This document shows, piece by piece, positions 18,296-27,666 of a DNA stretch of 64,000 nt. The notes under the pieces are model-generated. The model did not search any database and was not told where the DNA came from. It was given only the letters and a program-made list of their open reading frames with translations. Within the stretch, counting starts at the first letter, position 1; every line of letters starts with the position of its first letter. The position numbers and the translations under genes are program-made. Source of the stretch: Paludibacterium paludis (GTDB lineage Bacteria > Pseudomonadota > Gammaproteobacteria > Burkholderiales > Chromobacteriaceae). The stretch spans positions 2,294,001-2,358,000 of the forward strand of contig NZ_CP069161.1 in assembly GCF_018802605.1 (NCBI RefSeq), read 5' to 3'.

Positions 18296-19916
18296 ATCCG
18301 GTGACGACAACACCCTGCCCGAAGCCGTTCCCGCGCCGCGCCGTCGCTGGTCGCCGCAATGGGTCTGGCTGATTCCCGTACTGGCCGCCGCGATCGGCGC
18401 CTGGCTCGCCGTGCATGCCATTTTGTCCCGCGGCCCGACCATCACGATCGCGTTCAAAAGCGCCGAAGGACTCGAAGCCGGCAAGACGCGCATCAAATAC
18501 AAGGATGTCGACATCGGCGAGGTCACGCGCATCCGGGTCAGCCAGGACCGCAAATCGGTGCTGGTGACGGCCGACCTGGTCAAGGAAGCGGAAGACTTCC
18601 TGGTCAAGGACAGCCGCTTCTGGATCGTCAAGCCGCGCATCGCCGGCGGCAGCGTGTCGGGGCTTGGCACCTTGCTGAGCGGAGCCTATATCGGCATGGA
18701 TGTCGGCAAGAGCGGCGAGACCGTCAAAACCTTCACCGGCCTTGACGTGCCGCCCATCGTGACGGCCGATCTGCCCGGACGCCAGTTCCTGCTGAAGGCG
18801 GAGGACCTGGGCTCGCTGTCGGTGGGCACCCCCGTCTATTTCCGGCGCGTACCGGTGGGGCAGGTGGAGGCCTATGCGCTCGACCCATCGGGCAAAGGCA
18901 TCAACCTCACCCTGTTCATCAATGCCCCCTACGACCGGTTCGTCACGCCGGACACCCGTTTCTGGCACGCCAGCGGTCTTGATGTTTCGATCGGAGCCAA
19001 CGGACTCAAGATCAATACCGAGTCCCTGTCGGCCATCGCACTGGGCGGTGTCGCATTCGAAACTCCGTCGACGGGACTTGCGACACCGCCGGCCGCCCCA
19101 TCCGGCACCGCTTTTCTGCTGGCGGCCAACCGGGAGCAGGCGCTGCAGAATCCTGACCGGGAAGTTCAGCCGCTACGGCTGACCTTCCGGCAGTCTTTGC
19201 GCGGCCTCTCGGTGGGCGCGCCGGTGGAATTCCGCGGCATCGTGGTCGGCGAAGTCACGTCAATCGGCGTGGAGTACGACAAGACGCGCCGCGACTTCAG
19301 CATGCCGGTGGAAATCCGCACATTTCCAAGCCGCATACGCGAACTGTTCGCGCCGGCCGAGCGCACGCAGGCCCTCGACCGCAAACTGAGTCCGGGCATG
19401 CTCGTCAAGCATGGCCTGCGCGCGCAACTGCGCATGGGCAGCCTGTTCACCGGCCAGCAGTACATCGCGCTGGATTTCTTCCCCGAAGCGCCTCCGGCGC
19501 GGGTTACCGCACGCAACGGCGTCATGGAGCTGCCCACGGTGGACGGCGATATCGAAGAGTTGCAGCGCACCGTGCAGCGCGTGGCGCGCAGGCTGGACAA
19601 GATTCCGCTTGACCGCATCGGACTTTCGCTGGAAAAAACCCTGGGCACGCTCGACAGAACCCTGTCGGTGTCAGGCGATGCCATGGGCCAACTGAACGGC
19701 AAGGTGTTGCCCGAAACGCTCAAGGCGCTGGAAGACCTGCAAAAGACGCTGCATAGCGCCGAAGCGAGCTTGCGTCCCGACTCCCCGATGCAGGAGGATG
19801 TGCGCGGCGCCATGCAGGAAGTCCGCGAAACGGCTCGCAGCGTGCGCGCCCTGTCGGACTATCTGGAACGACACCCGGAAGCCCTGATCCGCGGCAAGGA
19901 GAAAGACACACCATGA
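18288..19916 (+). CDS. pqiB: MCE-domain intermembrane transport protein PqiB
   Basis: 542 aa, the E. coli PqiB length. One N-terminal membrane helix (about residues 23-43) is followed by three tandem MCE domains ('ITIAFKSAEGLEAGKTRIKYKDVDIGEV', then 'GSLSVGTPVYFRRVPVGQVE' and 'RGLSVGAPVEFRGIVVGEV'; each is quoted only in part). A C-terminal helical region forms the long needle in E. coli. It acts as a periplasm-spanning lipid conduit between PqiA and the outer-membrane lipoprotein PqiC. It overlaps both neighbours, so translation is coupled. Confidence 0.94.
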   Translation: MTESGDDNTLPEAVPAPRRRWSPQWVWLIPVLAAAIGAWLAVHAILSRGPTITIAFKSAEGLEAGKTRIKYKDVDIGEVTRIRVSQDRKSVLVTADLVKEAEDFLVKDSRFWIVKPRIAGGSVSGLGTLLSGAYIGMDVGKSGETVKTFTGLDVPPIVTADLPGRQFLLKAEDLGSLSVGTPVYFRRVPVGQVEAYALDPSGKGINLTLFINAPYDRFVTPDTRFWHASGLDVSIGANGLKINTESLSAIALGGVAFETPSTGLATPPAAPSGTAFLLAANREQALQNPDREVQPLRLTFRQSLRGLSVGAPVEFRGIVVGEVTSIGVEYDKTRRDFSMPVEIRTFPSRIRELFAPAERTQALDRKLSPGMLVKHGLRAQLRMGSLFTGQQYIALDFFPEAPPARVTARNGVMELPTVDGDIEELQRTVQRVARRLDKIPLDRIGLSLEKTLGTLDRTLSVSGDAMGQLNGKVLPETLKALEDLQKTLHSAEASLRPDSPMQEDVRGAMQEVRETARSVRALSDYLERHPEALIRGKEKDTP

Positions 19917-20491
19917 GAAGCCTGATCCTGGCCGGCTGCCTCGCCTTGGCCGGCTGCGCCTCCCCGCAGCCCCGCTACCATACGCTAAGAACCATGGCGC
20001 CGGACATTGTCCGGCCTCTGCCCTCATCCGGGGAGCTGCTGGTCGGTCCGTCCACCCTGCCCGCCGCGCTTGACCGGCCGCAACTGGTCATCGAGGCGGA
20101 CGGAGGGTGGCGCATCCTGGAGCAGCAGCGCTGGCTCGGCGGCCTCGCGCGCTCCATTGATGAAACCGTCGCCGGCAATCTCTCCGCGCGCCTGAAAAGC
20201 GACAGAGTCCATGCCTGGCCGCAGCCAGGTCCCGATACGCGCCCGGTGCGACTCCTTATCGACGTAAAAAGTTTTGTCCTGCGGACGGGTTCCGAAGCCC
20301 GTTTGACGGTCGACTGGCGGCTGGTGGCGTCGAACAATGGCGCAATGCTCGCCACCGGGCATTTCACCGGCGCGTCGCGCGGCGGCGATACGTCCTCCCT
20401 GGTCGACGCCCAGTCGCGACTGCTGGGAGCGCTGAGCGACCAGATCGCAGAACGACTTGCCGCGCATCCCGAATGGATGGTGTCACGCTGA
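19913..20491 (+). CDS. pqiC: PqiC-like outer-membrane lipoprotein
   Basis: 192 aa. The signal peptide ends in a lipobox 'LAGCAS' (lipidated Cys15), consistent with a lipoprotein. The body belongs to the ABC-type transport auxiliary lipoprotein (DUF330) family ('YHTLRTM', 'LLVGPSTLPAALDRPQLV', and a 'GGLARSIDETVAGNL' helix). It starts within the pqiB stop (ATGA). In E. coli PqiC forms an octameric ring at the outer membrane that docks the PqiB needle. Confidence 0.9.
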   Translation: MRSLILAGCLALAGCASPQPRYHTLRTMAPDIVRPLPSSGELLVGPSTLPAALDRPQLVIEADGGWRILEQQRWLGGLARSIDETVAGNLSARLKSDRVHAWPQPGPDTRPVRLLIDVKSFVLRTGSEARLTVDWRLVASNNGAMLATGHFTGASRGGDTSSLVDAQSRLLGALSDQIAERLAAHPEWMVSR

Positions 20492-20707
20492 AAAGAAAAA
20501 CGGCCGCGAAAAAGGAAGTCGATGGCGGCCGCAACCAAGAAAAGAGAAGAGAGAGTGAGCGAATTGCTAGGCTCGGATTCAGCTTAGTCCAGAGATCCGT
20601 TAACGGACTTGACCGGAGTCAAGCGCATGGCATAAAACATAGTGCAAACGTCTCTGCATGCGGCAGCGAATTCTGATAGAGTGCGCCGTCACTGTCAGGG
20701 AATCACC

Positions 20708-21274
20708 ATGCACTTTACCGTATTCGACACCCCCCTTGTCCGTCCCGCCTTGCGTTTCATTTCGGTGATCGGCTTGAAACTCGCCGGCTGGAAACTGGAC
20801 GGTGAATTCCCCTCCGCGAGCAAATACGTGATGATCGGCGCGCCACATACCAGCAATTGGGATTTCCCGCTGACGCTGGCCATCTGCTTCGCCGCCCGCG
20901 CGAAAATCTACTGGATGGGCAAGGCCTCGCTGTTCCGCGGTCCCGCCGGCCCCGTGATGCGCTGGCTTGGCGGCATTCCGGTGGACCGCAGCAAGCGCAA
21001 CTCGCTGGTGGACCAGATGGTGGCCGCCTACGACCGCGCCGACCGGCTGGTGGTCGCCATTCCGCCGGAAGGCACCCGCAAGGCGGTGAAGGAATGGAAA
21101 ACCGGTTTTTACTACATCGCGCTGGGCGCGCGTGTTCCGATCGCCCTCGCCTACCTCGACTACCCGAGCCGGCGCGGCGGTTTCGGCCCGATGATGATCC
21201 CCAGCGGGGACATTGATCAGGACATGACGGCCATCCGCGCCTTCTACAGCGACAAGCGGGGACGCCACGGTTAA
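20708..21274 (+). CDS. Lysophospholipid acyltransferase-family protein
   Basis: 188 aa, short for a PlsC family member but complete in motifs: H-x4-D 'HTSNWD' (block I), a central 'FRGPAGPVMRWLGGIPVDRS' (block II, with Arg) and 'IPPEGTRK' (block III). It transfers acyl groups to a glycerol-phosphate or other lipid acceptor at the inner membrane. Its position behind the pqi lipid-transport operon suggests a role in envelope lipids. The 216-nt gap before it implies its own promoter. Confidence 0.87.
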   Translation: MHFTVFDTPLVRPALRFISVIGLKLAGWKLDGEFPSASKYVMIGAPHTSNWDFPLTLAICFAARAKIYWMGKASLFRGPAGPVMRWLGGIPVDRSKRNSLVDQMVAAYDRADRLVVAIPPEGTRKAVKEWKTGFYYIALGARVPIALAYLDYPSRRGGFGPMMIPSGDIDQDMTAIRAFYSDKRGRHG

Positions 21275-21359
21275 GCAGACGCTGCCGCGATCATTTTTTG
21301 AAAGAGGCCAAGACGGCTCGTGACGACAATGGGGGCATTCCATTTTCGTTGCGACCGCC

Positions 21360-22283
21360 ATGCCAGTTATCTTCCCTTTTAGCCGCTTCGGCACCCGGAT
21401 TCCGGACCTCGTCCCGGAATGGGCCCAAACCACCTGGTCGACACTGACCGGCGCCCGCGGCGACACGGCCACCCCGCTTGACCAGACCGCCGCGCTCCAG
21501 AGCGAAGCGCGCACCGTGCTCGCCAAATCCGACCTGCGCCCCGGCGACATCCTGCTGTTCCTGCGCGACGGCAGCCCTCACCCGGTTCTTTCGCTCATCG
21601 AAGCCGGGCAAAAGCTCTCCGGCTTGAGTCCCCGGAGAAACAATACCGGCAGCGCGGACCGCGTGCATGCCGCGATCTGGGTCAAACACCCCGGCAATCC
21701 CGGCCGCACCGACCCCTTTGGCGAAGGCGAACCGGAAGTTGCCGAATTCCGGGCACCCTATGCGCTCAATACGGCCCTCTCCCGGGGGCGTTATCTCGTA
21801 TTCCGTCCCCAACTCGCGGACGAAGCGTCCGACTGGGCCGCCCAGATCGCCATGAGCTGGGCTGAAGCGCGCGACCTGCCTTACAGCATGCTGTCGGCGG
21901 TACGCTCCATTGGCGGCAACTCGGATTTCACCGCCAAGGCGGAAGACAGCGCGCAAGCCTTCACGCGCCAGGCCTTCGATCCTGCGCGCGAATCGCTGAA
22001 ACAGAATGGCGGGTTCTGCTCGATGTTCGTGCTCGCCGCCTTCCAGGCAAGCCTGGGTCTGAAGAACATCCCGCTGCCGCCTGGTTTGCGTGTTAATGCC
22101 CAGGAAACGTCGGTGCGCACCCTGGAGCATTTTTTGCGTTCCGACCCGGAGCATTTCTCCGTTCTGGGCGAGATTGTCATCCGCGAGCAGGACGTGCTCT
22201 ACCACGACGACCCCTCCTGGAGCCGCCCGGGCGACGTCCCGCCAGGCGACGCCCCGCCGGGCGACAAGGCCGGCTCGCGGTGA
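21360..22283 (+). CDS. Permuted NlpC/P60-like (YiiX/papain-fold) protein
   Basis: 307 aa without a signal peptide. 'LRPGDILLFLRDG' near residue 60, a His in 'VHAAIWVKHP' and a Cys in 'FCSMFVLAAFQ' are the ordered elements of circularly permuted NlpC/P60 domains (YiiX/YaeF/LRAT-like), which cleave amide or thioester bonds in peptides or lipids. The C-terminus carries short 'PPGD' repeats. Substrate unknown. It could act on peptidoglycan or lipids, or be exported by a non-Sec route. It converges on nagE over a GC-rich hairpin. Confidence 0.62.
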   Translation: MPVIFPFSRFGTRIPDLVPEWAQTTWSTLTGARGDTATPLDQTAALQSEARTVLAKSDLRPGDILLFLRDGSPHPVLSLIEAGQKLSGLSPRRNNTGSADRVHAAIWVKHPGNPGRTDPFGEGEPEVAEFRAPYALNTALSRGRYLVFRPQLADEASDWAAQIAMSWAEARDLPYSMLSAVRSIGGNSDFTAKAEDSAQAFTRQAFDPARESLKQNGGFCSMFVLAAFQASLGLKNIPLPPGLRVNAQETSVRTLEHFLRSDPEHFSVLGEIVIREQDVLYHDDPSWSRPGDVPPGDAPPGDKAGSR

Positions 22284-22290
22284 AAAACGC

Positions 22291-22323
22291 GACCGGCGCC
22301 GGGGACGTGCCACGGCGCCGGTC
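22291..22323. terminator. GC-rich hairpin between convergent genes
   Basis: GACCGGCGCCG (22291-22301) and CGGCGCCGGTC (22313-22323) form an 11-bp perfect stem between two converging stops. It has no T-run on either strand, so it is a weak intrinsic terminator at best, or a transcript-end stabiliser. Confidence 0.45.
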
Positions 22324-22342
22324 GGGACGGGAGTCAACCGTT

Positions 22343-24109
22343 TCAGTGCTTGTTCAGGGCCGACACCACCGGCGAGGCATCGCCGCCGAGCACAACGTGA
22401 ATCAGTCCGCTCGAGAAGGGCTGAACCGCCAGCGCGCCGAGCTTGCGCAATGCCGCTTCGTCGATGCCGCTGGCGTCATTGACCTCGACGCGCAGGCGCG
22501 AATGGGCCACGGCCTCCAGCGAACGCACGTTCGACTGGCCGCCCAGCGCGGCGAACCAGCCGGTGCGGTCGATATCGGCCGCTTCCGCGACGGTGGCGGC
22601 CTGAACGGGTTGGGCGCCACTCGTCGCGCCGCCGAGGGAGGTGCGAATTTCATCGGCCACCGAGTCCGCCTCCGGTCCGATCACGATCTGCACGACGTTC
22701 TTGGCGGGCTTGATGATACCGCGCGAACCGAGCGCCTTGAGCGCCGGCTCGTTGATCGCGCCATCATTGCCGACCACCAGACGCAGTCGCGTGGTGCAGG
22801 CATCCACCGACACCAGGTTGGCCGCACCGCCGAGCGCCAGGACGTACTCGCGCGCGCGGTCGGTGCCGCTGATCTCCGCCACCGGCGCCACGACGTTTTC
22901 TTCACGCCCGATGGTCATGAGGTTGAAGCGGCGGATAAAAACGTCGAACACCACGTAGTACACCACGAAGTAGGCGGCGCCGACCGGCAGGAGCAATTCG
23001 GCGTTCTGTCCCTTGCCGAAGGAGAGAATGTAATCGAACAGGCCCGCGGAAAAGGTGAAGCCCAGCCGCACGTGCAGTATGTGCATGATCGCGAGCGACA
23101 GGCCGGTCAGCACGGCGTGCACGCCATACAGCACCGGAGCGAGGAACATGAAGGCGAACTCGACCGGCTCGGTCACCCCCGTCAGGAAGGCCGTCAGCGC
23201 CATGGACAGCAGAAGGCCGCCCACCGCCTTGCGGTTTTCCGGGCGGGCGTTGCGGTACATCGCCAGGCAGGCCGCCGGCAAGCCGAACATCATGACCGGG
23301 AAGAAGCCCGCCATGAACCGTCCGGCGGTCGGGTCCCCGGCGAAGAAGCGCCACAGGTCGCCGGCCACGACCTTGCCTGCCGGATCGGTGAACGAACCGA
23401 ACACGAACCACACCAGGGAATTCAGGATATGGTGCAGCCCGGTGACGATCAGCAGGCGGTTGAGCACGCCGTAAACGAACAACCCCAGCGAGCCGGCATC
23501 CAGCAGCCAGTGACCGATCTGGTCGATGACCTGCTGGATCGGCGGCCAGACGAAGCCCAGCACAATCCCGGCCAGAAGCAGCGTGAAACCGGTCACGATC
23601 GGCACGAAACGCTTGCCGCCGAAGAAGGCGAGGTAGGACGGCAACTTCACGTCCTTGTAGCGGTTGTACAGTAAACCCGCCACCACACCGGACAAAATAC
23701 CGGCGAGCACCGACATGTCAGGCGCGATGGGTTTGCCCTTGCCGTCAAGGTGCACGAACCAGCGCAGGAACTCCGCCGGACCCTCCGCCTGCATGCCCTG
23801 CAGTTTGGTCGACATCAGCAGCAGCCAGTCGGGCGAGGCCTTGAGCACGGCGGTGAGCACCAGATAACCAATCGCGCCGGCCAGACCGGCCGTGCCGTTG
23901 TTGTCCTTCGCGAAACCAACCGCGACGCCGATCGCGAAAATCAGCGCGAGGTTGCTGAAAATCGCGTTGCCGGCCTGAGCCATCACCGCGATGTTGAGCA
24001 GGTCCTCCTGCCCCAAACGCAACAACAGGCCCGCAATGGGCAGCACCGCGATCGGCAGCATCAGGGCACGCCCGAGCTGCTGAATCCCGGCAAATTTGCT
24101 TAGGTTCAT
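22343..24109 (-). CDS. nagE: N-acetylglucosamine PTS permease EIICB with an extra degenerate EIIB
   Basis: 588 aa from the ATG at 24109, preceded by GGAGACAGGAA. The EIIC membrane domain (about residues 1-365) starts 'FAGIQQLGRALMLPIAVLP'. The first EIIB has the phospho-Cys438 in 'DACTTRLRL'. A second EIIB-like domain of ~75 residues follows; at the aligned position it has 'AVAHSRLRV', with Ala for Cys. It imports and phosphorylates GlcNAc to GlcNAc-6-P, receiving phosphate from the EIIA-HPr-EI fusion encoded just upstream. The order nagR-nagA-SIS-nagF-nagE is the same as in Pseudomonas aeruginosa. Confidence 0.94.
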   Translation of the reverse strand: MNLSKFAGIQQLGRALMLPIAVLPIAGLLLRLGQEDLLNIAVMAQAGNAIFSNLALIFAIGVAVGFAKDNNGTAGLAGAIGYLVLTAVLKASPDWLLLMSTKLQGMQAEGPAEFLRWFVHLDGKGKPIAPDMSVLAGILSGVVAGLLYNRYKDVKLPSYLAFFGGKRFVPIVTGFTLLLAGIVLGFVWPPIQQVIDQIGHWLLDAGSLGLFVYGVLNRLLIVTGLHHILNSLVWFVFGSFTDPAGKVVAGDLWRFFAGDPTAGRFMAGFFPVMMFGLPAACLAMYRNARPENRKAVGGLLLSMALTAFLTGVTEPVEFAFMFLAPVLYGVHAVLTGLSLAIMHILHVRLGFTFSAGLFDYILSFGKGQNAELLLPVGAAYFVVYYVVFDVFIRRFNLMTIGREENVVAPVAEISGTDRAREYVLALGGAANLVSVDACTTRLRLVVGNDGAINEPALKALGSRGIIKPAKNVVQIVIGPEADSVADEIRTSLGGATSGAQPVQAATVAEAADIDRTGWFAALGGQSNVRSLEAVAHSRLRVEVNDASGIDEAALRKLGALAVQPFSSGLIHVVLGGDASPVVSALNKH

Positions 24110-24137
24110 TTCCTGTCTCCTCCGTAAGATGATTGCT

Positions 24138-26627
24138 TCAGTGGTGCTGCCACAGCGCCGCGGCCCGCTCCCTGACGCTTCGGGCATCGTCAAGAAGCAA
24201 CAGGCCTTCCGCGGCCTTGCGGCATTGCTCGATAGCGAGGCTCCGGACGCGAGCCTTGATTTCCGGGACCAGCACCGGCGCCACGGACAGTTCGGTGACG
24301 CCCAGTCCCAGCAGGACCGGCACGGCCAGCGAATCGGACGCCATCGCCCCGCACACGCCGACCCACTTTCCGTGCTTCCGCGCGCCGGCCACGGTCATGG
24401 CGATCAGGCGCAGCAAGGCCGGATGGAACGGGTCGAGCCGGTCGGCAAGTCCGGCGTGACAGCGGTCCATCGCCAGGGTGTACTGCGTCAGGTCATTGGT
24501 GCCGATCGACAAAAAATCCGCCTCGCGGGCAAGCTGGTCGGCGAGCACCGCCGCGGACGGCACTTCGATCATCACGCCAAGTTCCGGGCGCTCTCCGATG
24601 CCTGCCTCGGCGCACAGCGCGTCGATGCGTTCCCGCACGCGCCTGACCTCCGCGACTTCGGCGATCATCGGAATCAGGATGCGCAGCCGGGACAGCGGCT
24701 TGAGCGCCAGCAACGCGCGCAACTGGACGTCGAGCACCTCGGGGCGGGCGAAACCGGTCCGGATGCCGCGCAGGCCGAGCGCCGGGTTGTCTTCAGCAGG
24801 CAGCGGGAGATACGGCATGTCCTTGTCGCCGCCGACATCCAGGGTACGGACGATCACCGGCCGGTCGCCCAGCGCGTCGAAGACCGCCTGGCAGGCTTCG
24901 CGCTGTTCGTTTTCATCGGGCATGCTGTCGCGCTCGATGAACAGCAGTTCGGTGCGCAGCAGTCCCACGCCATCGGCGCCATGCTCCGCCGCTTCGGCCG
25001 CGTCCCCGGCATTGGCGACGTTGGCCGCCACATCGATGCGGCATCCGTCCTGAGTCAGGGCCGGGCCGCCGGCGTTTTCCAGAAGCTGCCGCCGGGTGTT
25101 TTCCCGTTCGGCGATCCGGGCCCGGGCCGCGTCCAGCTCCACCTCGCCCGGTTCCGGATCGAGCCGGCCCGCCGCGCTGTCCAGTATCACTCGCTGTCCT
25201 TCGGACAATTCGCGCACGCGCTCGCCCACCGCGACCAGCGTCGGCAGGCCCATGGCGCGGGCGATGATGGCCAGATGACTGGTCGCCCCCCCGCGGGCCA
25301 GCACCAGGCCGGCCAGCCGCTCGCGCGGCAGCCGGTTCAGATCGGACGGCAACAGGTCGTCGGCCACCACGATACTCTCCGGCGGCAATTCCGAAGGCAG
25401 TCCGTCGGGCATGCCCATCGCCACCAGCAGGCGGCGCCCCAGATCGCGCAGATCCGCGACGCGCTCGGCCAATAGAGGATTGCCCAACGCCAGCAGAACG
25501 CGTCCTTGCTCCTCCACGGCATCCCGCACGGACACCGACGCGCTCTTGCCCGCGATGACGCCCCGCTCGGCCAGCGCGATCAGTTCGGGATCGTCGGCGA
25601 GGGCCAAGTGGGCGGTAAAGATCGACTCCTCCGCCGCCGCGCGGCGCCGCGCGGCATCGGCGATGGCGGCCTGGATGGCTTCGCGCACGCTCACCAGCGC
25701 CTGCGACAGCCGGGCGAACTCCTCGTCCCGGGTTCCGGCGGTTTCCTCGACCACCAGCGCCACAGCGTCCAGGCGGTGGATGCGTCCGATCGCCATTCCG
25801 GCGGAAGCGCAGACCCCGGCGATACCACCGTCCGGGCCCGCCTGTGCCGCGGACGGCGCCGCGGCATGGTCACCGCGGGTCCGCGTCTGCAGCGCGCGAA
25901 TCACCGCATCGGCCGCCGCGGCGGCATCCTCGCCGCGGGCCAGCACCGTGACATCGTCGTCCTCCCCCACACCCAACCCCATCAGCGCCACGACACTGCG
26001 CGCGCTGGCGCTGTGGCCGCGGTATTCGACCTGGATATCCGCCGAGAAAGCGCGCGCGGCGGCCTGAACCATGGCGGCCGGCCGGGCATGCAGCCCTCCC
26101 GCGTGCCGCACGATCGCGCTGGCGCGGGCTTCGGGTCCGTCGCCGCCGGCGGCCATCGCGCCGTCGCCCGGCCGCAGCAACCCGAGGCTGTCGACCCCCG
26201 CCCTTAGCTGGCCAGCGCGGGGTCGGCCGGACAGTTGCCCGCCCTCGGGCAGCAACACCAGTGTCACCAGCGAAACGGCCCGTCGCGCCACACGATCCAG
26301 ATCGACCTCGACCAGGCACTGTCCGGCGCTGACCGTATCGCCCGCGGCGACATGGGCGGTAAACCCCTCTCCTCCGAGGTTCACGGTGTCGATGCCGATG
26401 TGGATCAGCACATCCACCCCGTCGCGGGTGGTCAGCGTCAGTGCATGGAAGGTGCGGGCCACCTGCCGCACCACGCCGTCGGCCGGGGCGAGAATCCGCG
26501 GTGACAGTGGCTCGATGGCCACGCCGTCGCCCATCATTCCCGCCGAAAACACCGGATCGGGCACGTTCTGCAGCGGGACGACAATACCGTCGACCGGGGC
26601 CAGCAGCGAAATCATGGAATCGCTCAT
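24138..26627 (-). CDS. nagF: Multiphosphoryl transfer protein EIIA-HPr-EI (NagF)
   Basis: 829 aa fusion of three PTS proteins. EIIA-Glc type (residues 1-150) has 'LIHIGIDTV' (phospho-His76). HPr (about 168-255) has 'GGLHARPAAMV' (His180). Enzyme I (about 265-829) has 'GGATSHLAIIAR' (His451) and the PEP-binding 'DFLSIGTNDLTQY' and 'GVCGAMASD'. It carries phosphate from PEP through EI, HPr and EIIA to NagE, making GlcNAc uptake independent of the general PTS. It sits 28 nt upstream of nagE within the nag operon. Confidence 0.95.
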   Translation of the reverse strand: MSDSMISLLAPVDGIVVPLQNVPDPVFSAGMMGDGVAIEPLSPRILAPADGVVRQVARTFHALTLTTRDGVDVLIHIGIDTVNLGGEGFTAHVAAGDTVSAGQCLVEVDLDRVARRAVSLVTLVLLPEGGQLSGRPRAGQLRAGVDSLGLLRPGDGAMAAGGDGPEARASAIVRHAGGLHARPAAMVQAAARAFSADIQVEYRGHSASARSVVALMGLGVGEDDDVTVLARGEDAAAAADAVIRALQTRTRGDHAAAPSAAQAGPDGGIAGVCASAGMAIGRIHRLDAVALVVEETAGTRDEEFARLSQALVSVREAIQAAIADAARRRAAAEESIFTAHLALADDPELIALAERGVIAGKSASVSVRDAVEEQGRVLLALGNPLLAERVADLRDLGRRLLVAMGMPDGLPSELPPESIVVADDLLPSDLNRLPRERLAGLVLARGGATSHLAIIARAMGLPTLVAVGERVRELSEGQRVILDSAAGRLDPEPGEVELDAARARIAERENTRRQLLENAGGPALTQDGCRIDVAANVANAGDAAEAAEHGADGVGLLRTELLFIERDSMPDENEQREACQAVFDALGDRPVIVRTLDVGGDKDMPYLPLPAEDNPALGLRGIRTGFARPEVLDVQLRALLALKPLSRLRILIPMIAEVAEVRRVRERIDALCAEAGIGERPELGVMIEVPSAAVLADQLAREADFLSIGTNDLTQYTLAMDRCHAGLADRLDPFHPALLRLIAMTVAGARKHGKWVGVCGAMASDSLAVPVLLGLGVTELSVAPVLVPEIKARVRSLAIEQCRKAAEGLLLLDDARSVRERAAALWQHH

Positions 26628-26655
26628 TGTTATGTCTCCTCCGCCTGGAGCGGAA

Positions 26656-27666
26656 TTATCGTGTGCAGGTCACCTTGGCCAGATGGCGCGGCTCGTCCGG
26701 ATTCAGCCCGCGCGCTTCCGACAGGGCCGCGGCCATCAGGTAGAAACTCTGGATCGCCAGCAGCGGATCCAGCGCTTCGTCGGTGGCTGTGGACAACGTC
26801 AGATTCCGTTCCGGCACGGTTTCCGGCGCCGCGAGCAGCACCCGTGCGCCGCGCTTGCGCATATCGGCGGCCAGTTCGAGCAGTCCCGCCTGCTCCGGCC
26901 CGCGCGGCGCGAAAATCAGCAGCGGATAGCCTTCGTCGATCAGCGCCATCGGGCCATGACGGATTTCCGCGCTGCTGAAGGCCTCGGCCTGGATCGCGCA
27001 GGTTTCCTTGAATTTGAGCGCGGCCTCCAGGGCCACCGCGAATCCCAATCCGCGTCCGACCACCATGATCTGCTCGGCGCCGGTCAGCGCGTCCACGCCC
27101 GCGCTCCAGTCCTGGCGTGTCGCGGCGGCAAGGTCCTCGGGCAGCCGGTCGAGCGCATCGAGCAGCGGCGTATCCAGACGCCAGTGGGCGACCAGGCGCG
27201 CCACGGCCGACAGGGAGGTGATATAGCTTTTGGTGGCCGCCACGCTCTTTTCCGGGCCGGCGCCCAGCGGCACCACCCATTCGCAACAGTTGGCCAGCGG
27301 CGAGTCGGGACGATTGACGAGCGCGACGGTCATCGCGCCGGCCGCGCCCAGCGCGCTCATGGTGTCGACCAGATCGGGACTCTGCCCGGATTGGGACAAC
27401 GCCACCGCAAGCTGTCCGTCCACCGCCAGCGGCGCCTTGTGCAAAGTGACCAGCGACATCGGCAGGGACACCACCGGCACGCCGCTGCGCTGCATGGCCA
27501 GGTAAGCGAAATAACTGGCGGCGTGATCCGAACTGCCGCGGGCCACGGTCAACGCGAACTGCGGATGGCGCGCCGCCAGCGCGTGAGCCAGCACGCCCAG
27601 CCGCTCGTCGGCGTACATTTGCTGCGCCGCGACCGCTTCGGGCGCGGACAGGGCTTCTTCAAGCAT
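26656..27666 (-). CDS. SIS-domain glucosamine-6-phosphate deaminase (NagB-II type)
   Basis: 336 aa from the ATG at 27666 (ATG 27696 gives ten more residues). Two SIS domains: 'ARGSSDHAASYFAYL' and 'SQSGQSPDLVDTM' in the first, 'VVGRGLGFAVALEAALKFKE' and 'EAFSSAEIRHGP' in the second. It resembles the isomerase half of GlmS without the glutaminase. In nag operons this protein replaces NagB and converts GlcN-6-P to fructose-6-P and ammonia. It starts inside the nagA stop, so translation is coupled. Confidence 0.9.
   Translation of the reverse strand: MLEEALSAPEAVAAQQMYADERLGVLAHALAARHPQFALTVARGSSDHAASYFAYLAMQRSGVPVVSLPMSLVTLHKAPLAVDGQLAVALSQSGQSPDLVDTMSALGAAGAMTVALVNRPDSPLANCCEWVVPLGAGPEKSVAATKSYITSLSAVARLVAHWRLDTPLLDALDRLPEDLAAATRQDWSAGVDALTGAEQIMVVGRGLGFAVALEAALKFKETCAIQAEAFSSAEIRHGPMALIDEGYPLLIFAPRGPEQAGLLELAADMRKRGARVLLAAPETVPERNLTLSTATDEALDPLLAIQSFYLMAAALSEARGLNPDEPRHLAKVTCTR

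Noticed and set aside
22280-25475. Long plus-strand frames opposite nagE and nagF
   Set aside because: Composition is typical of antisense shadow frames, with no recognisable domains or ribosome binding sites.
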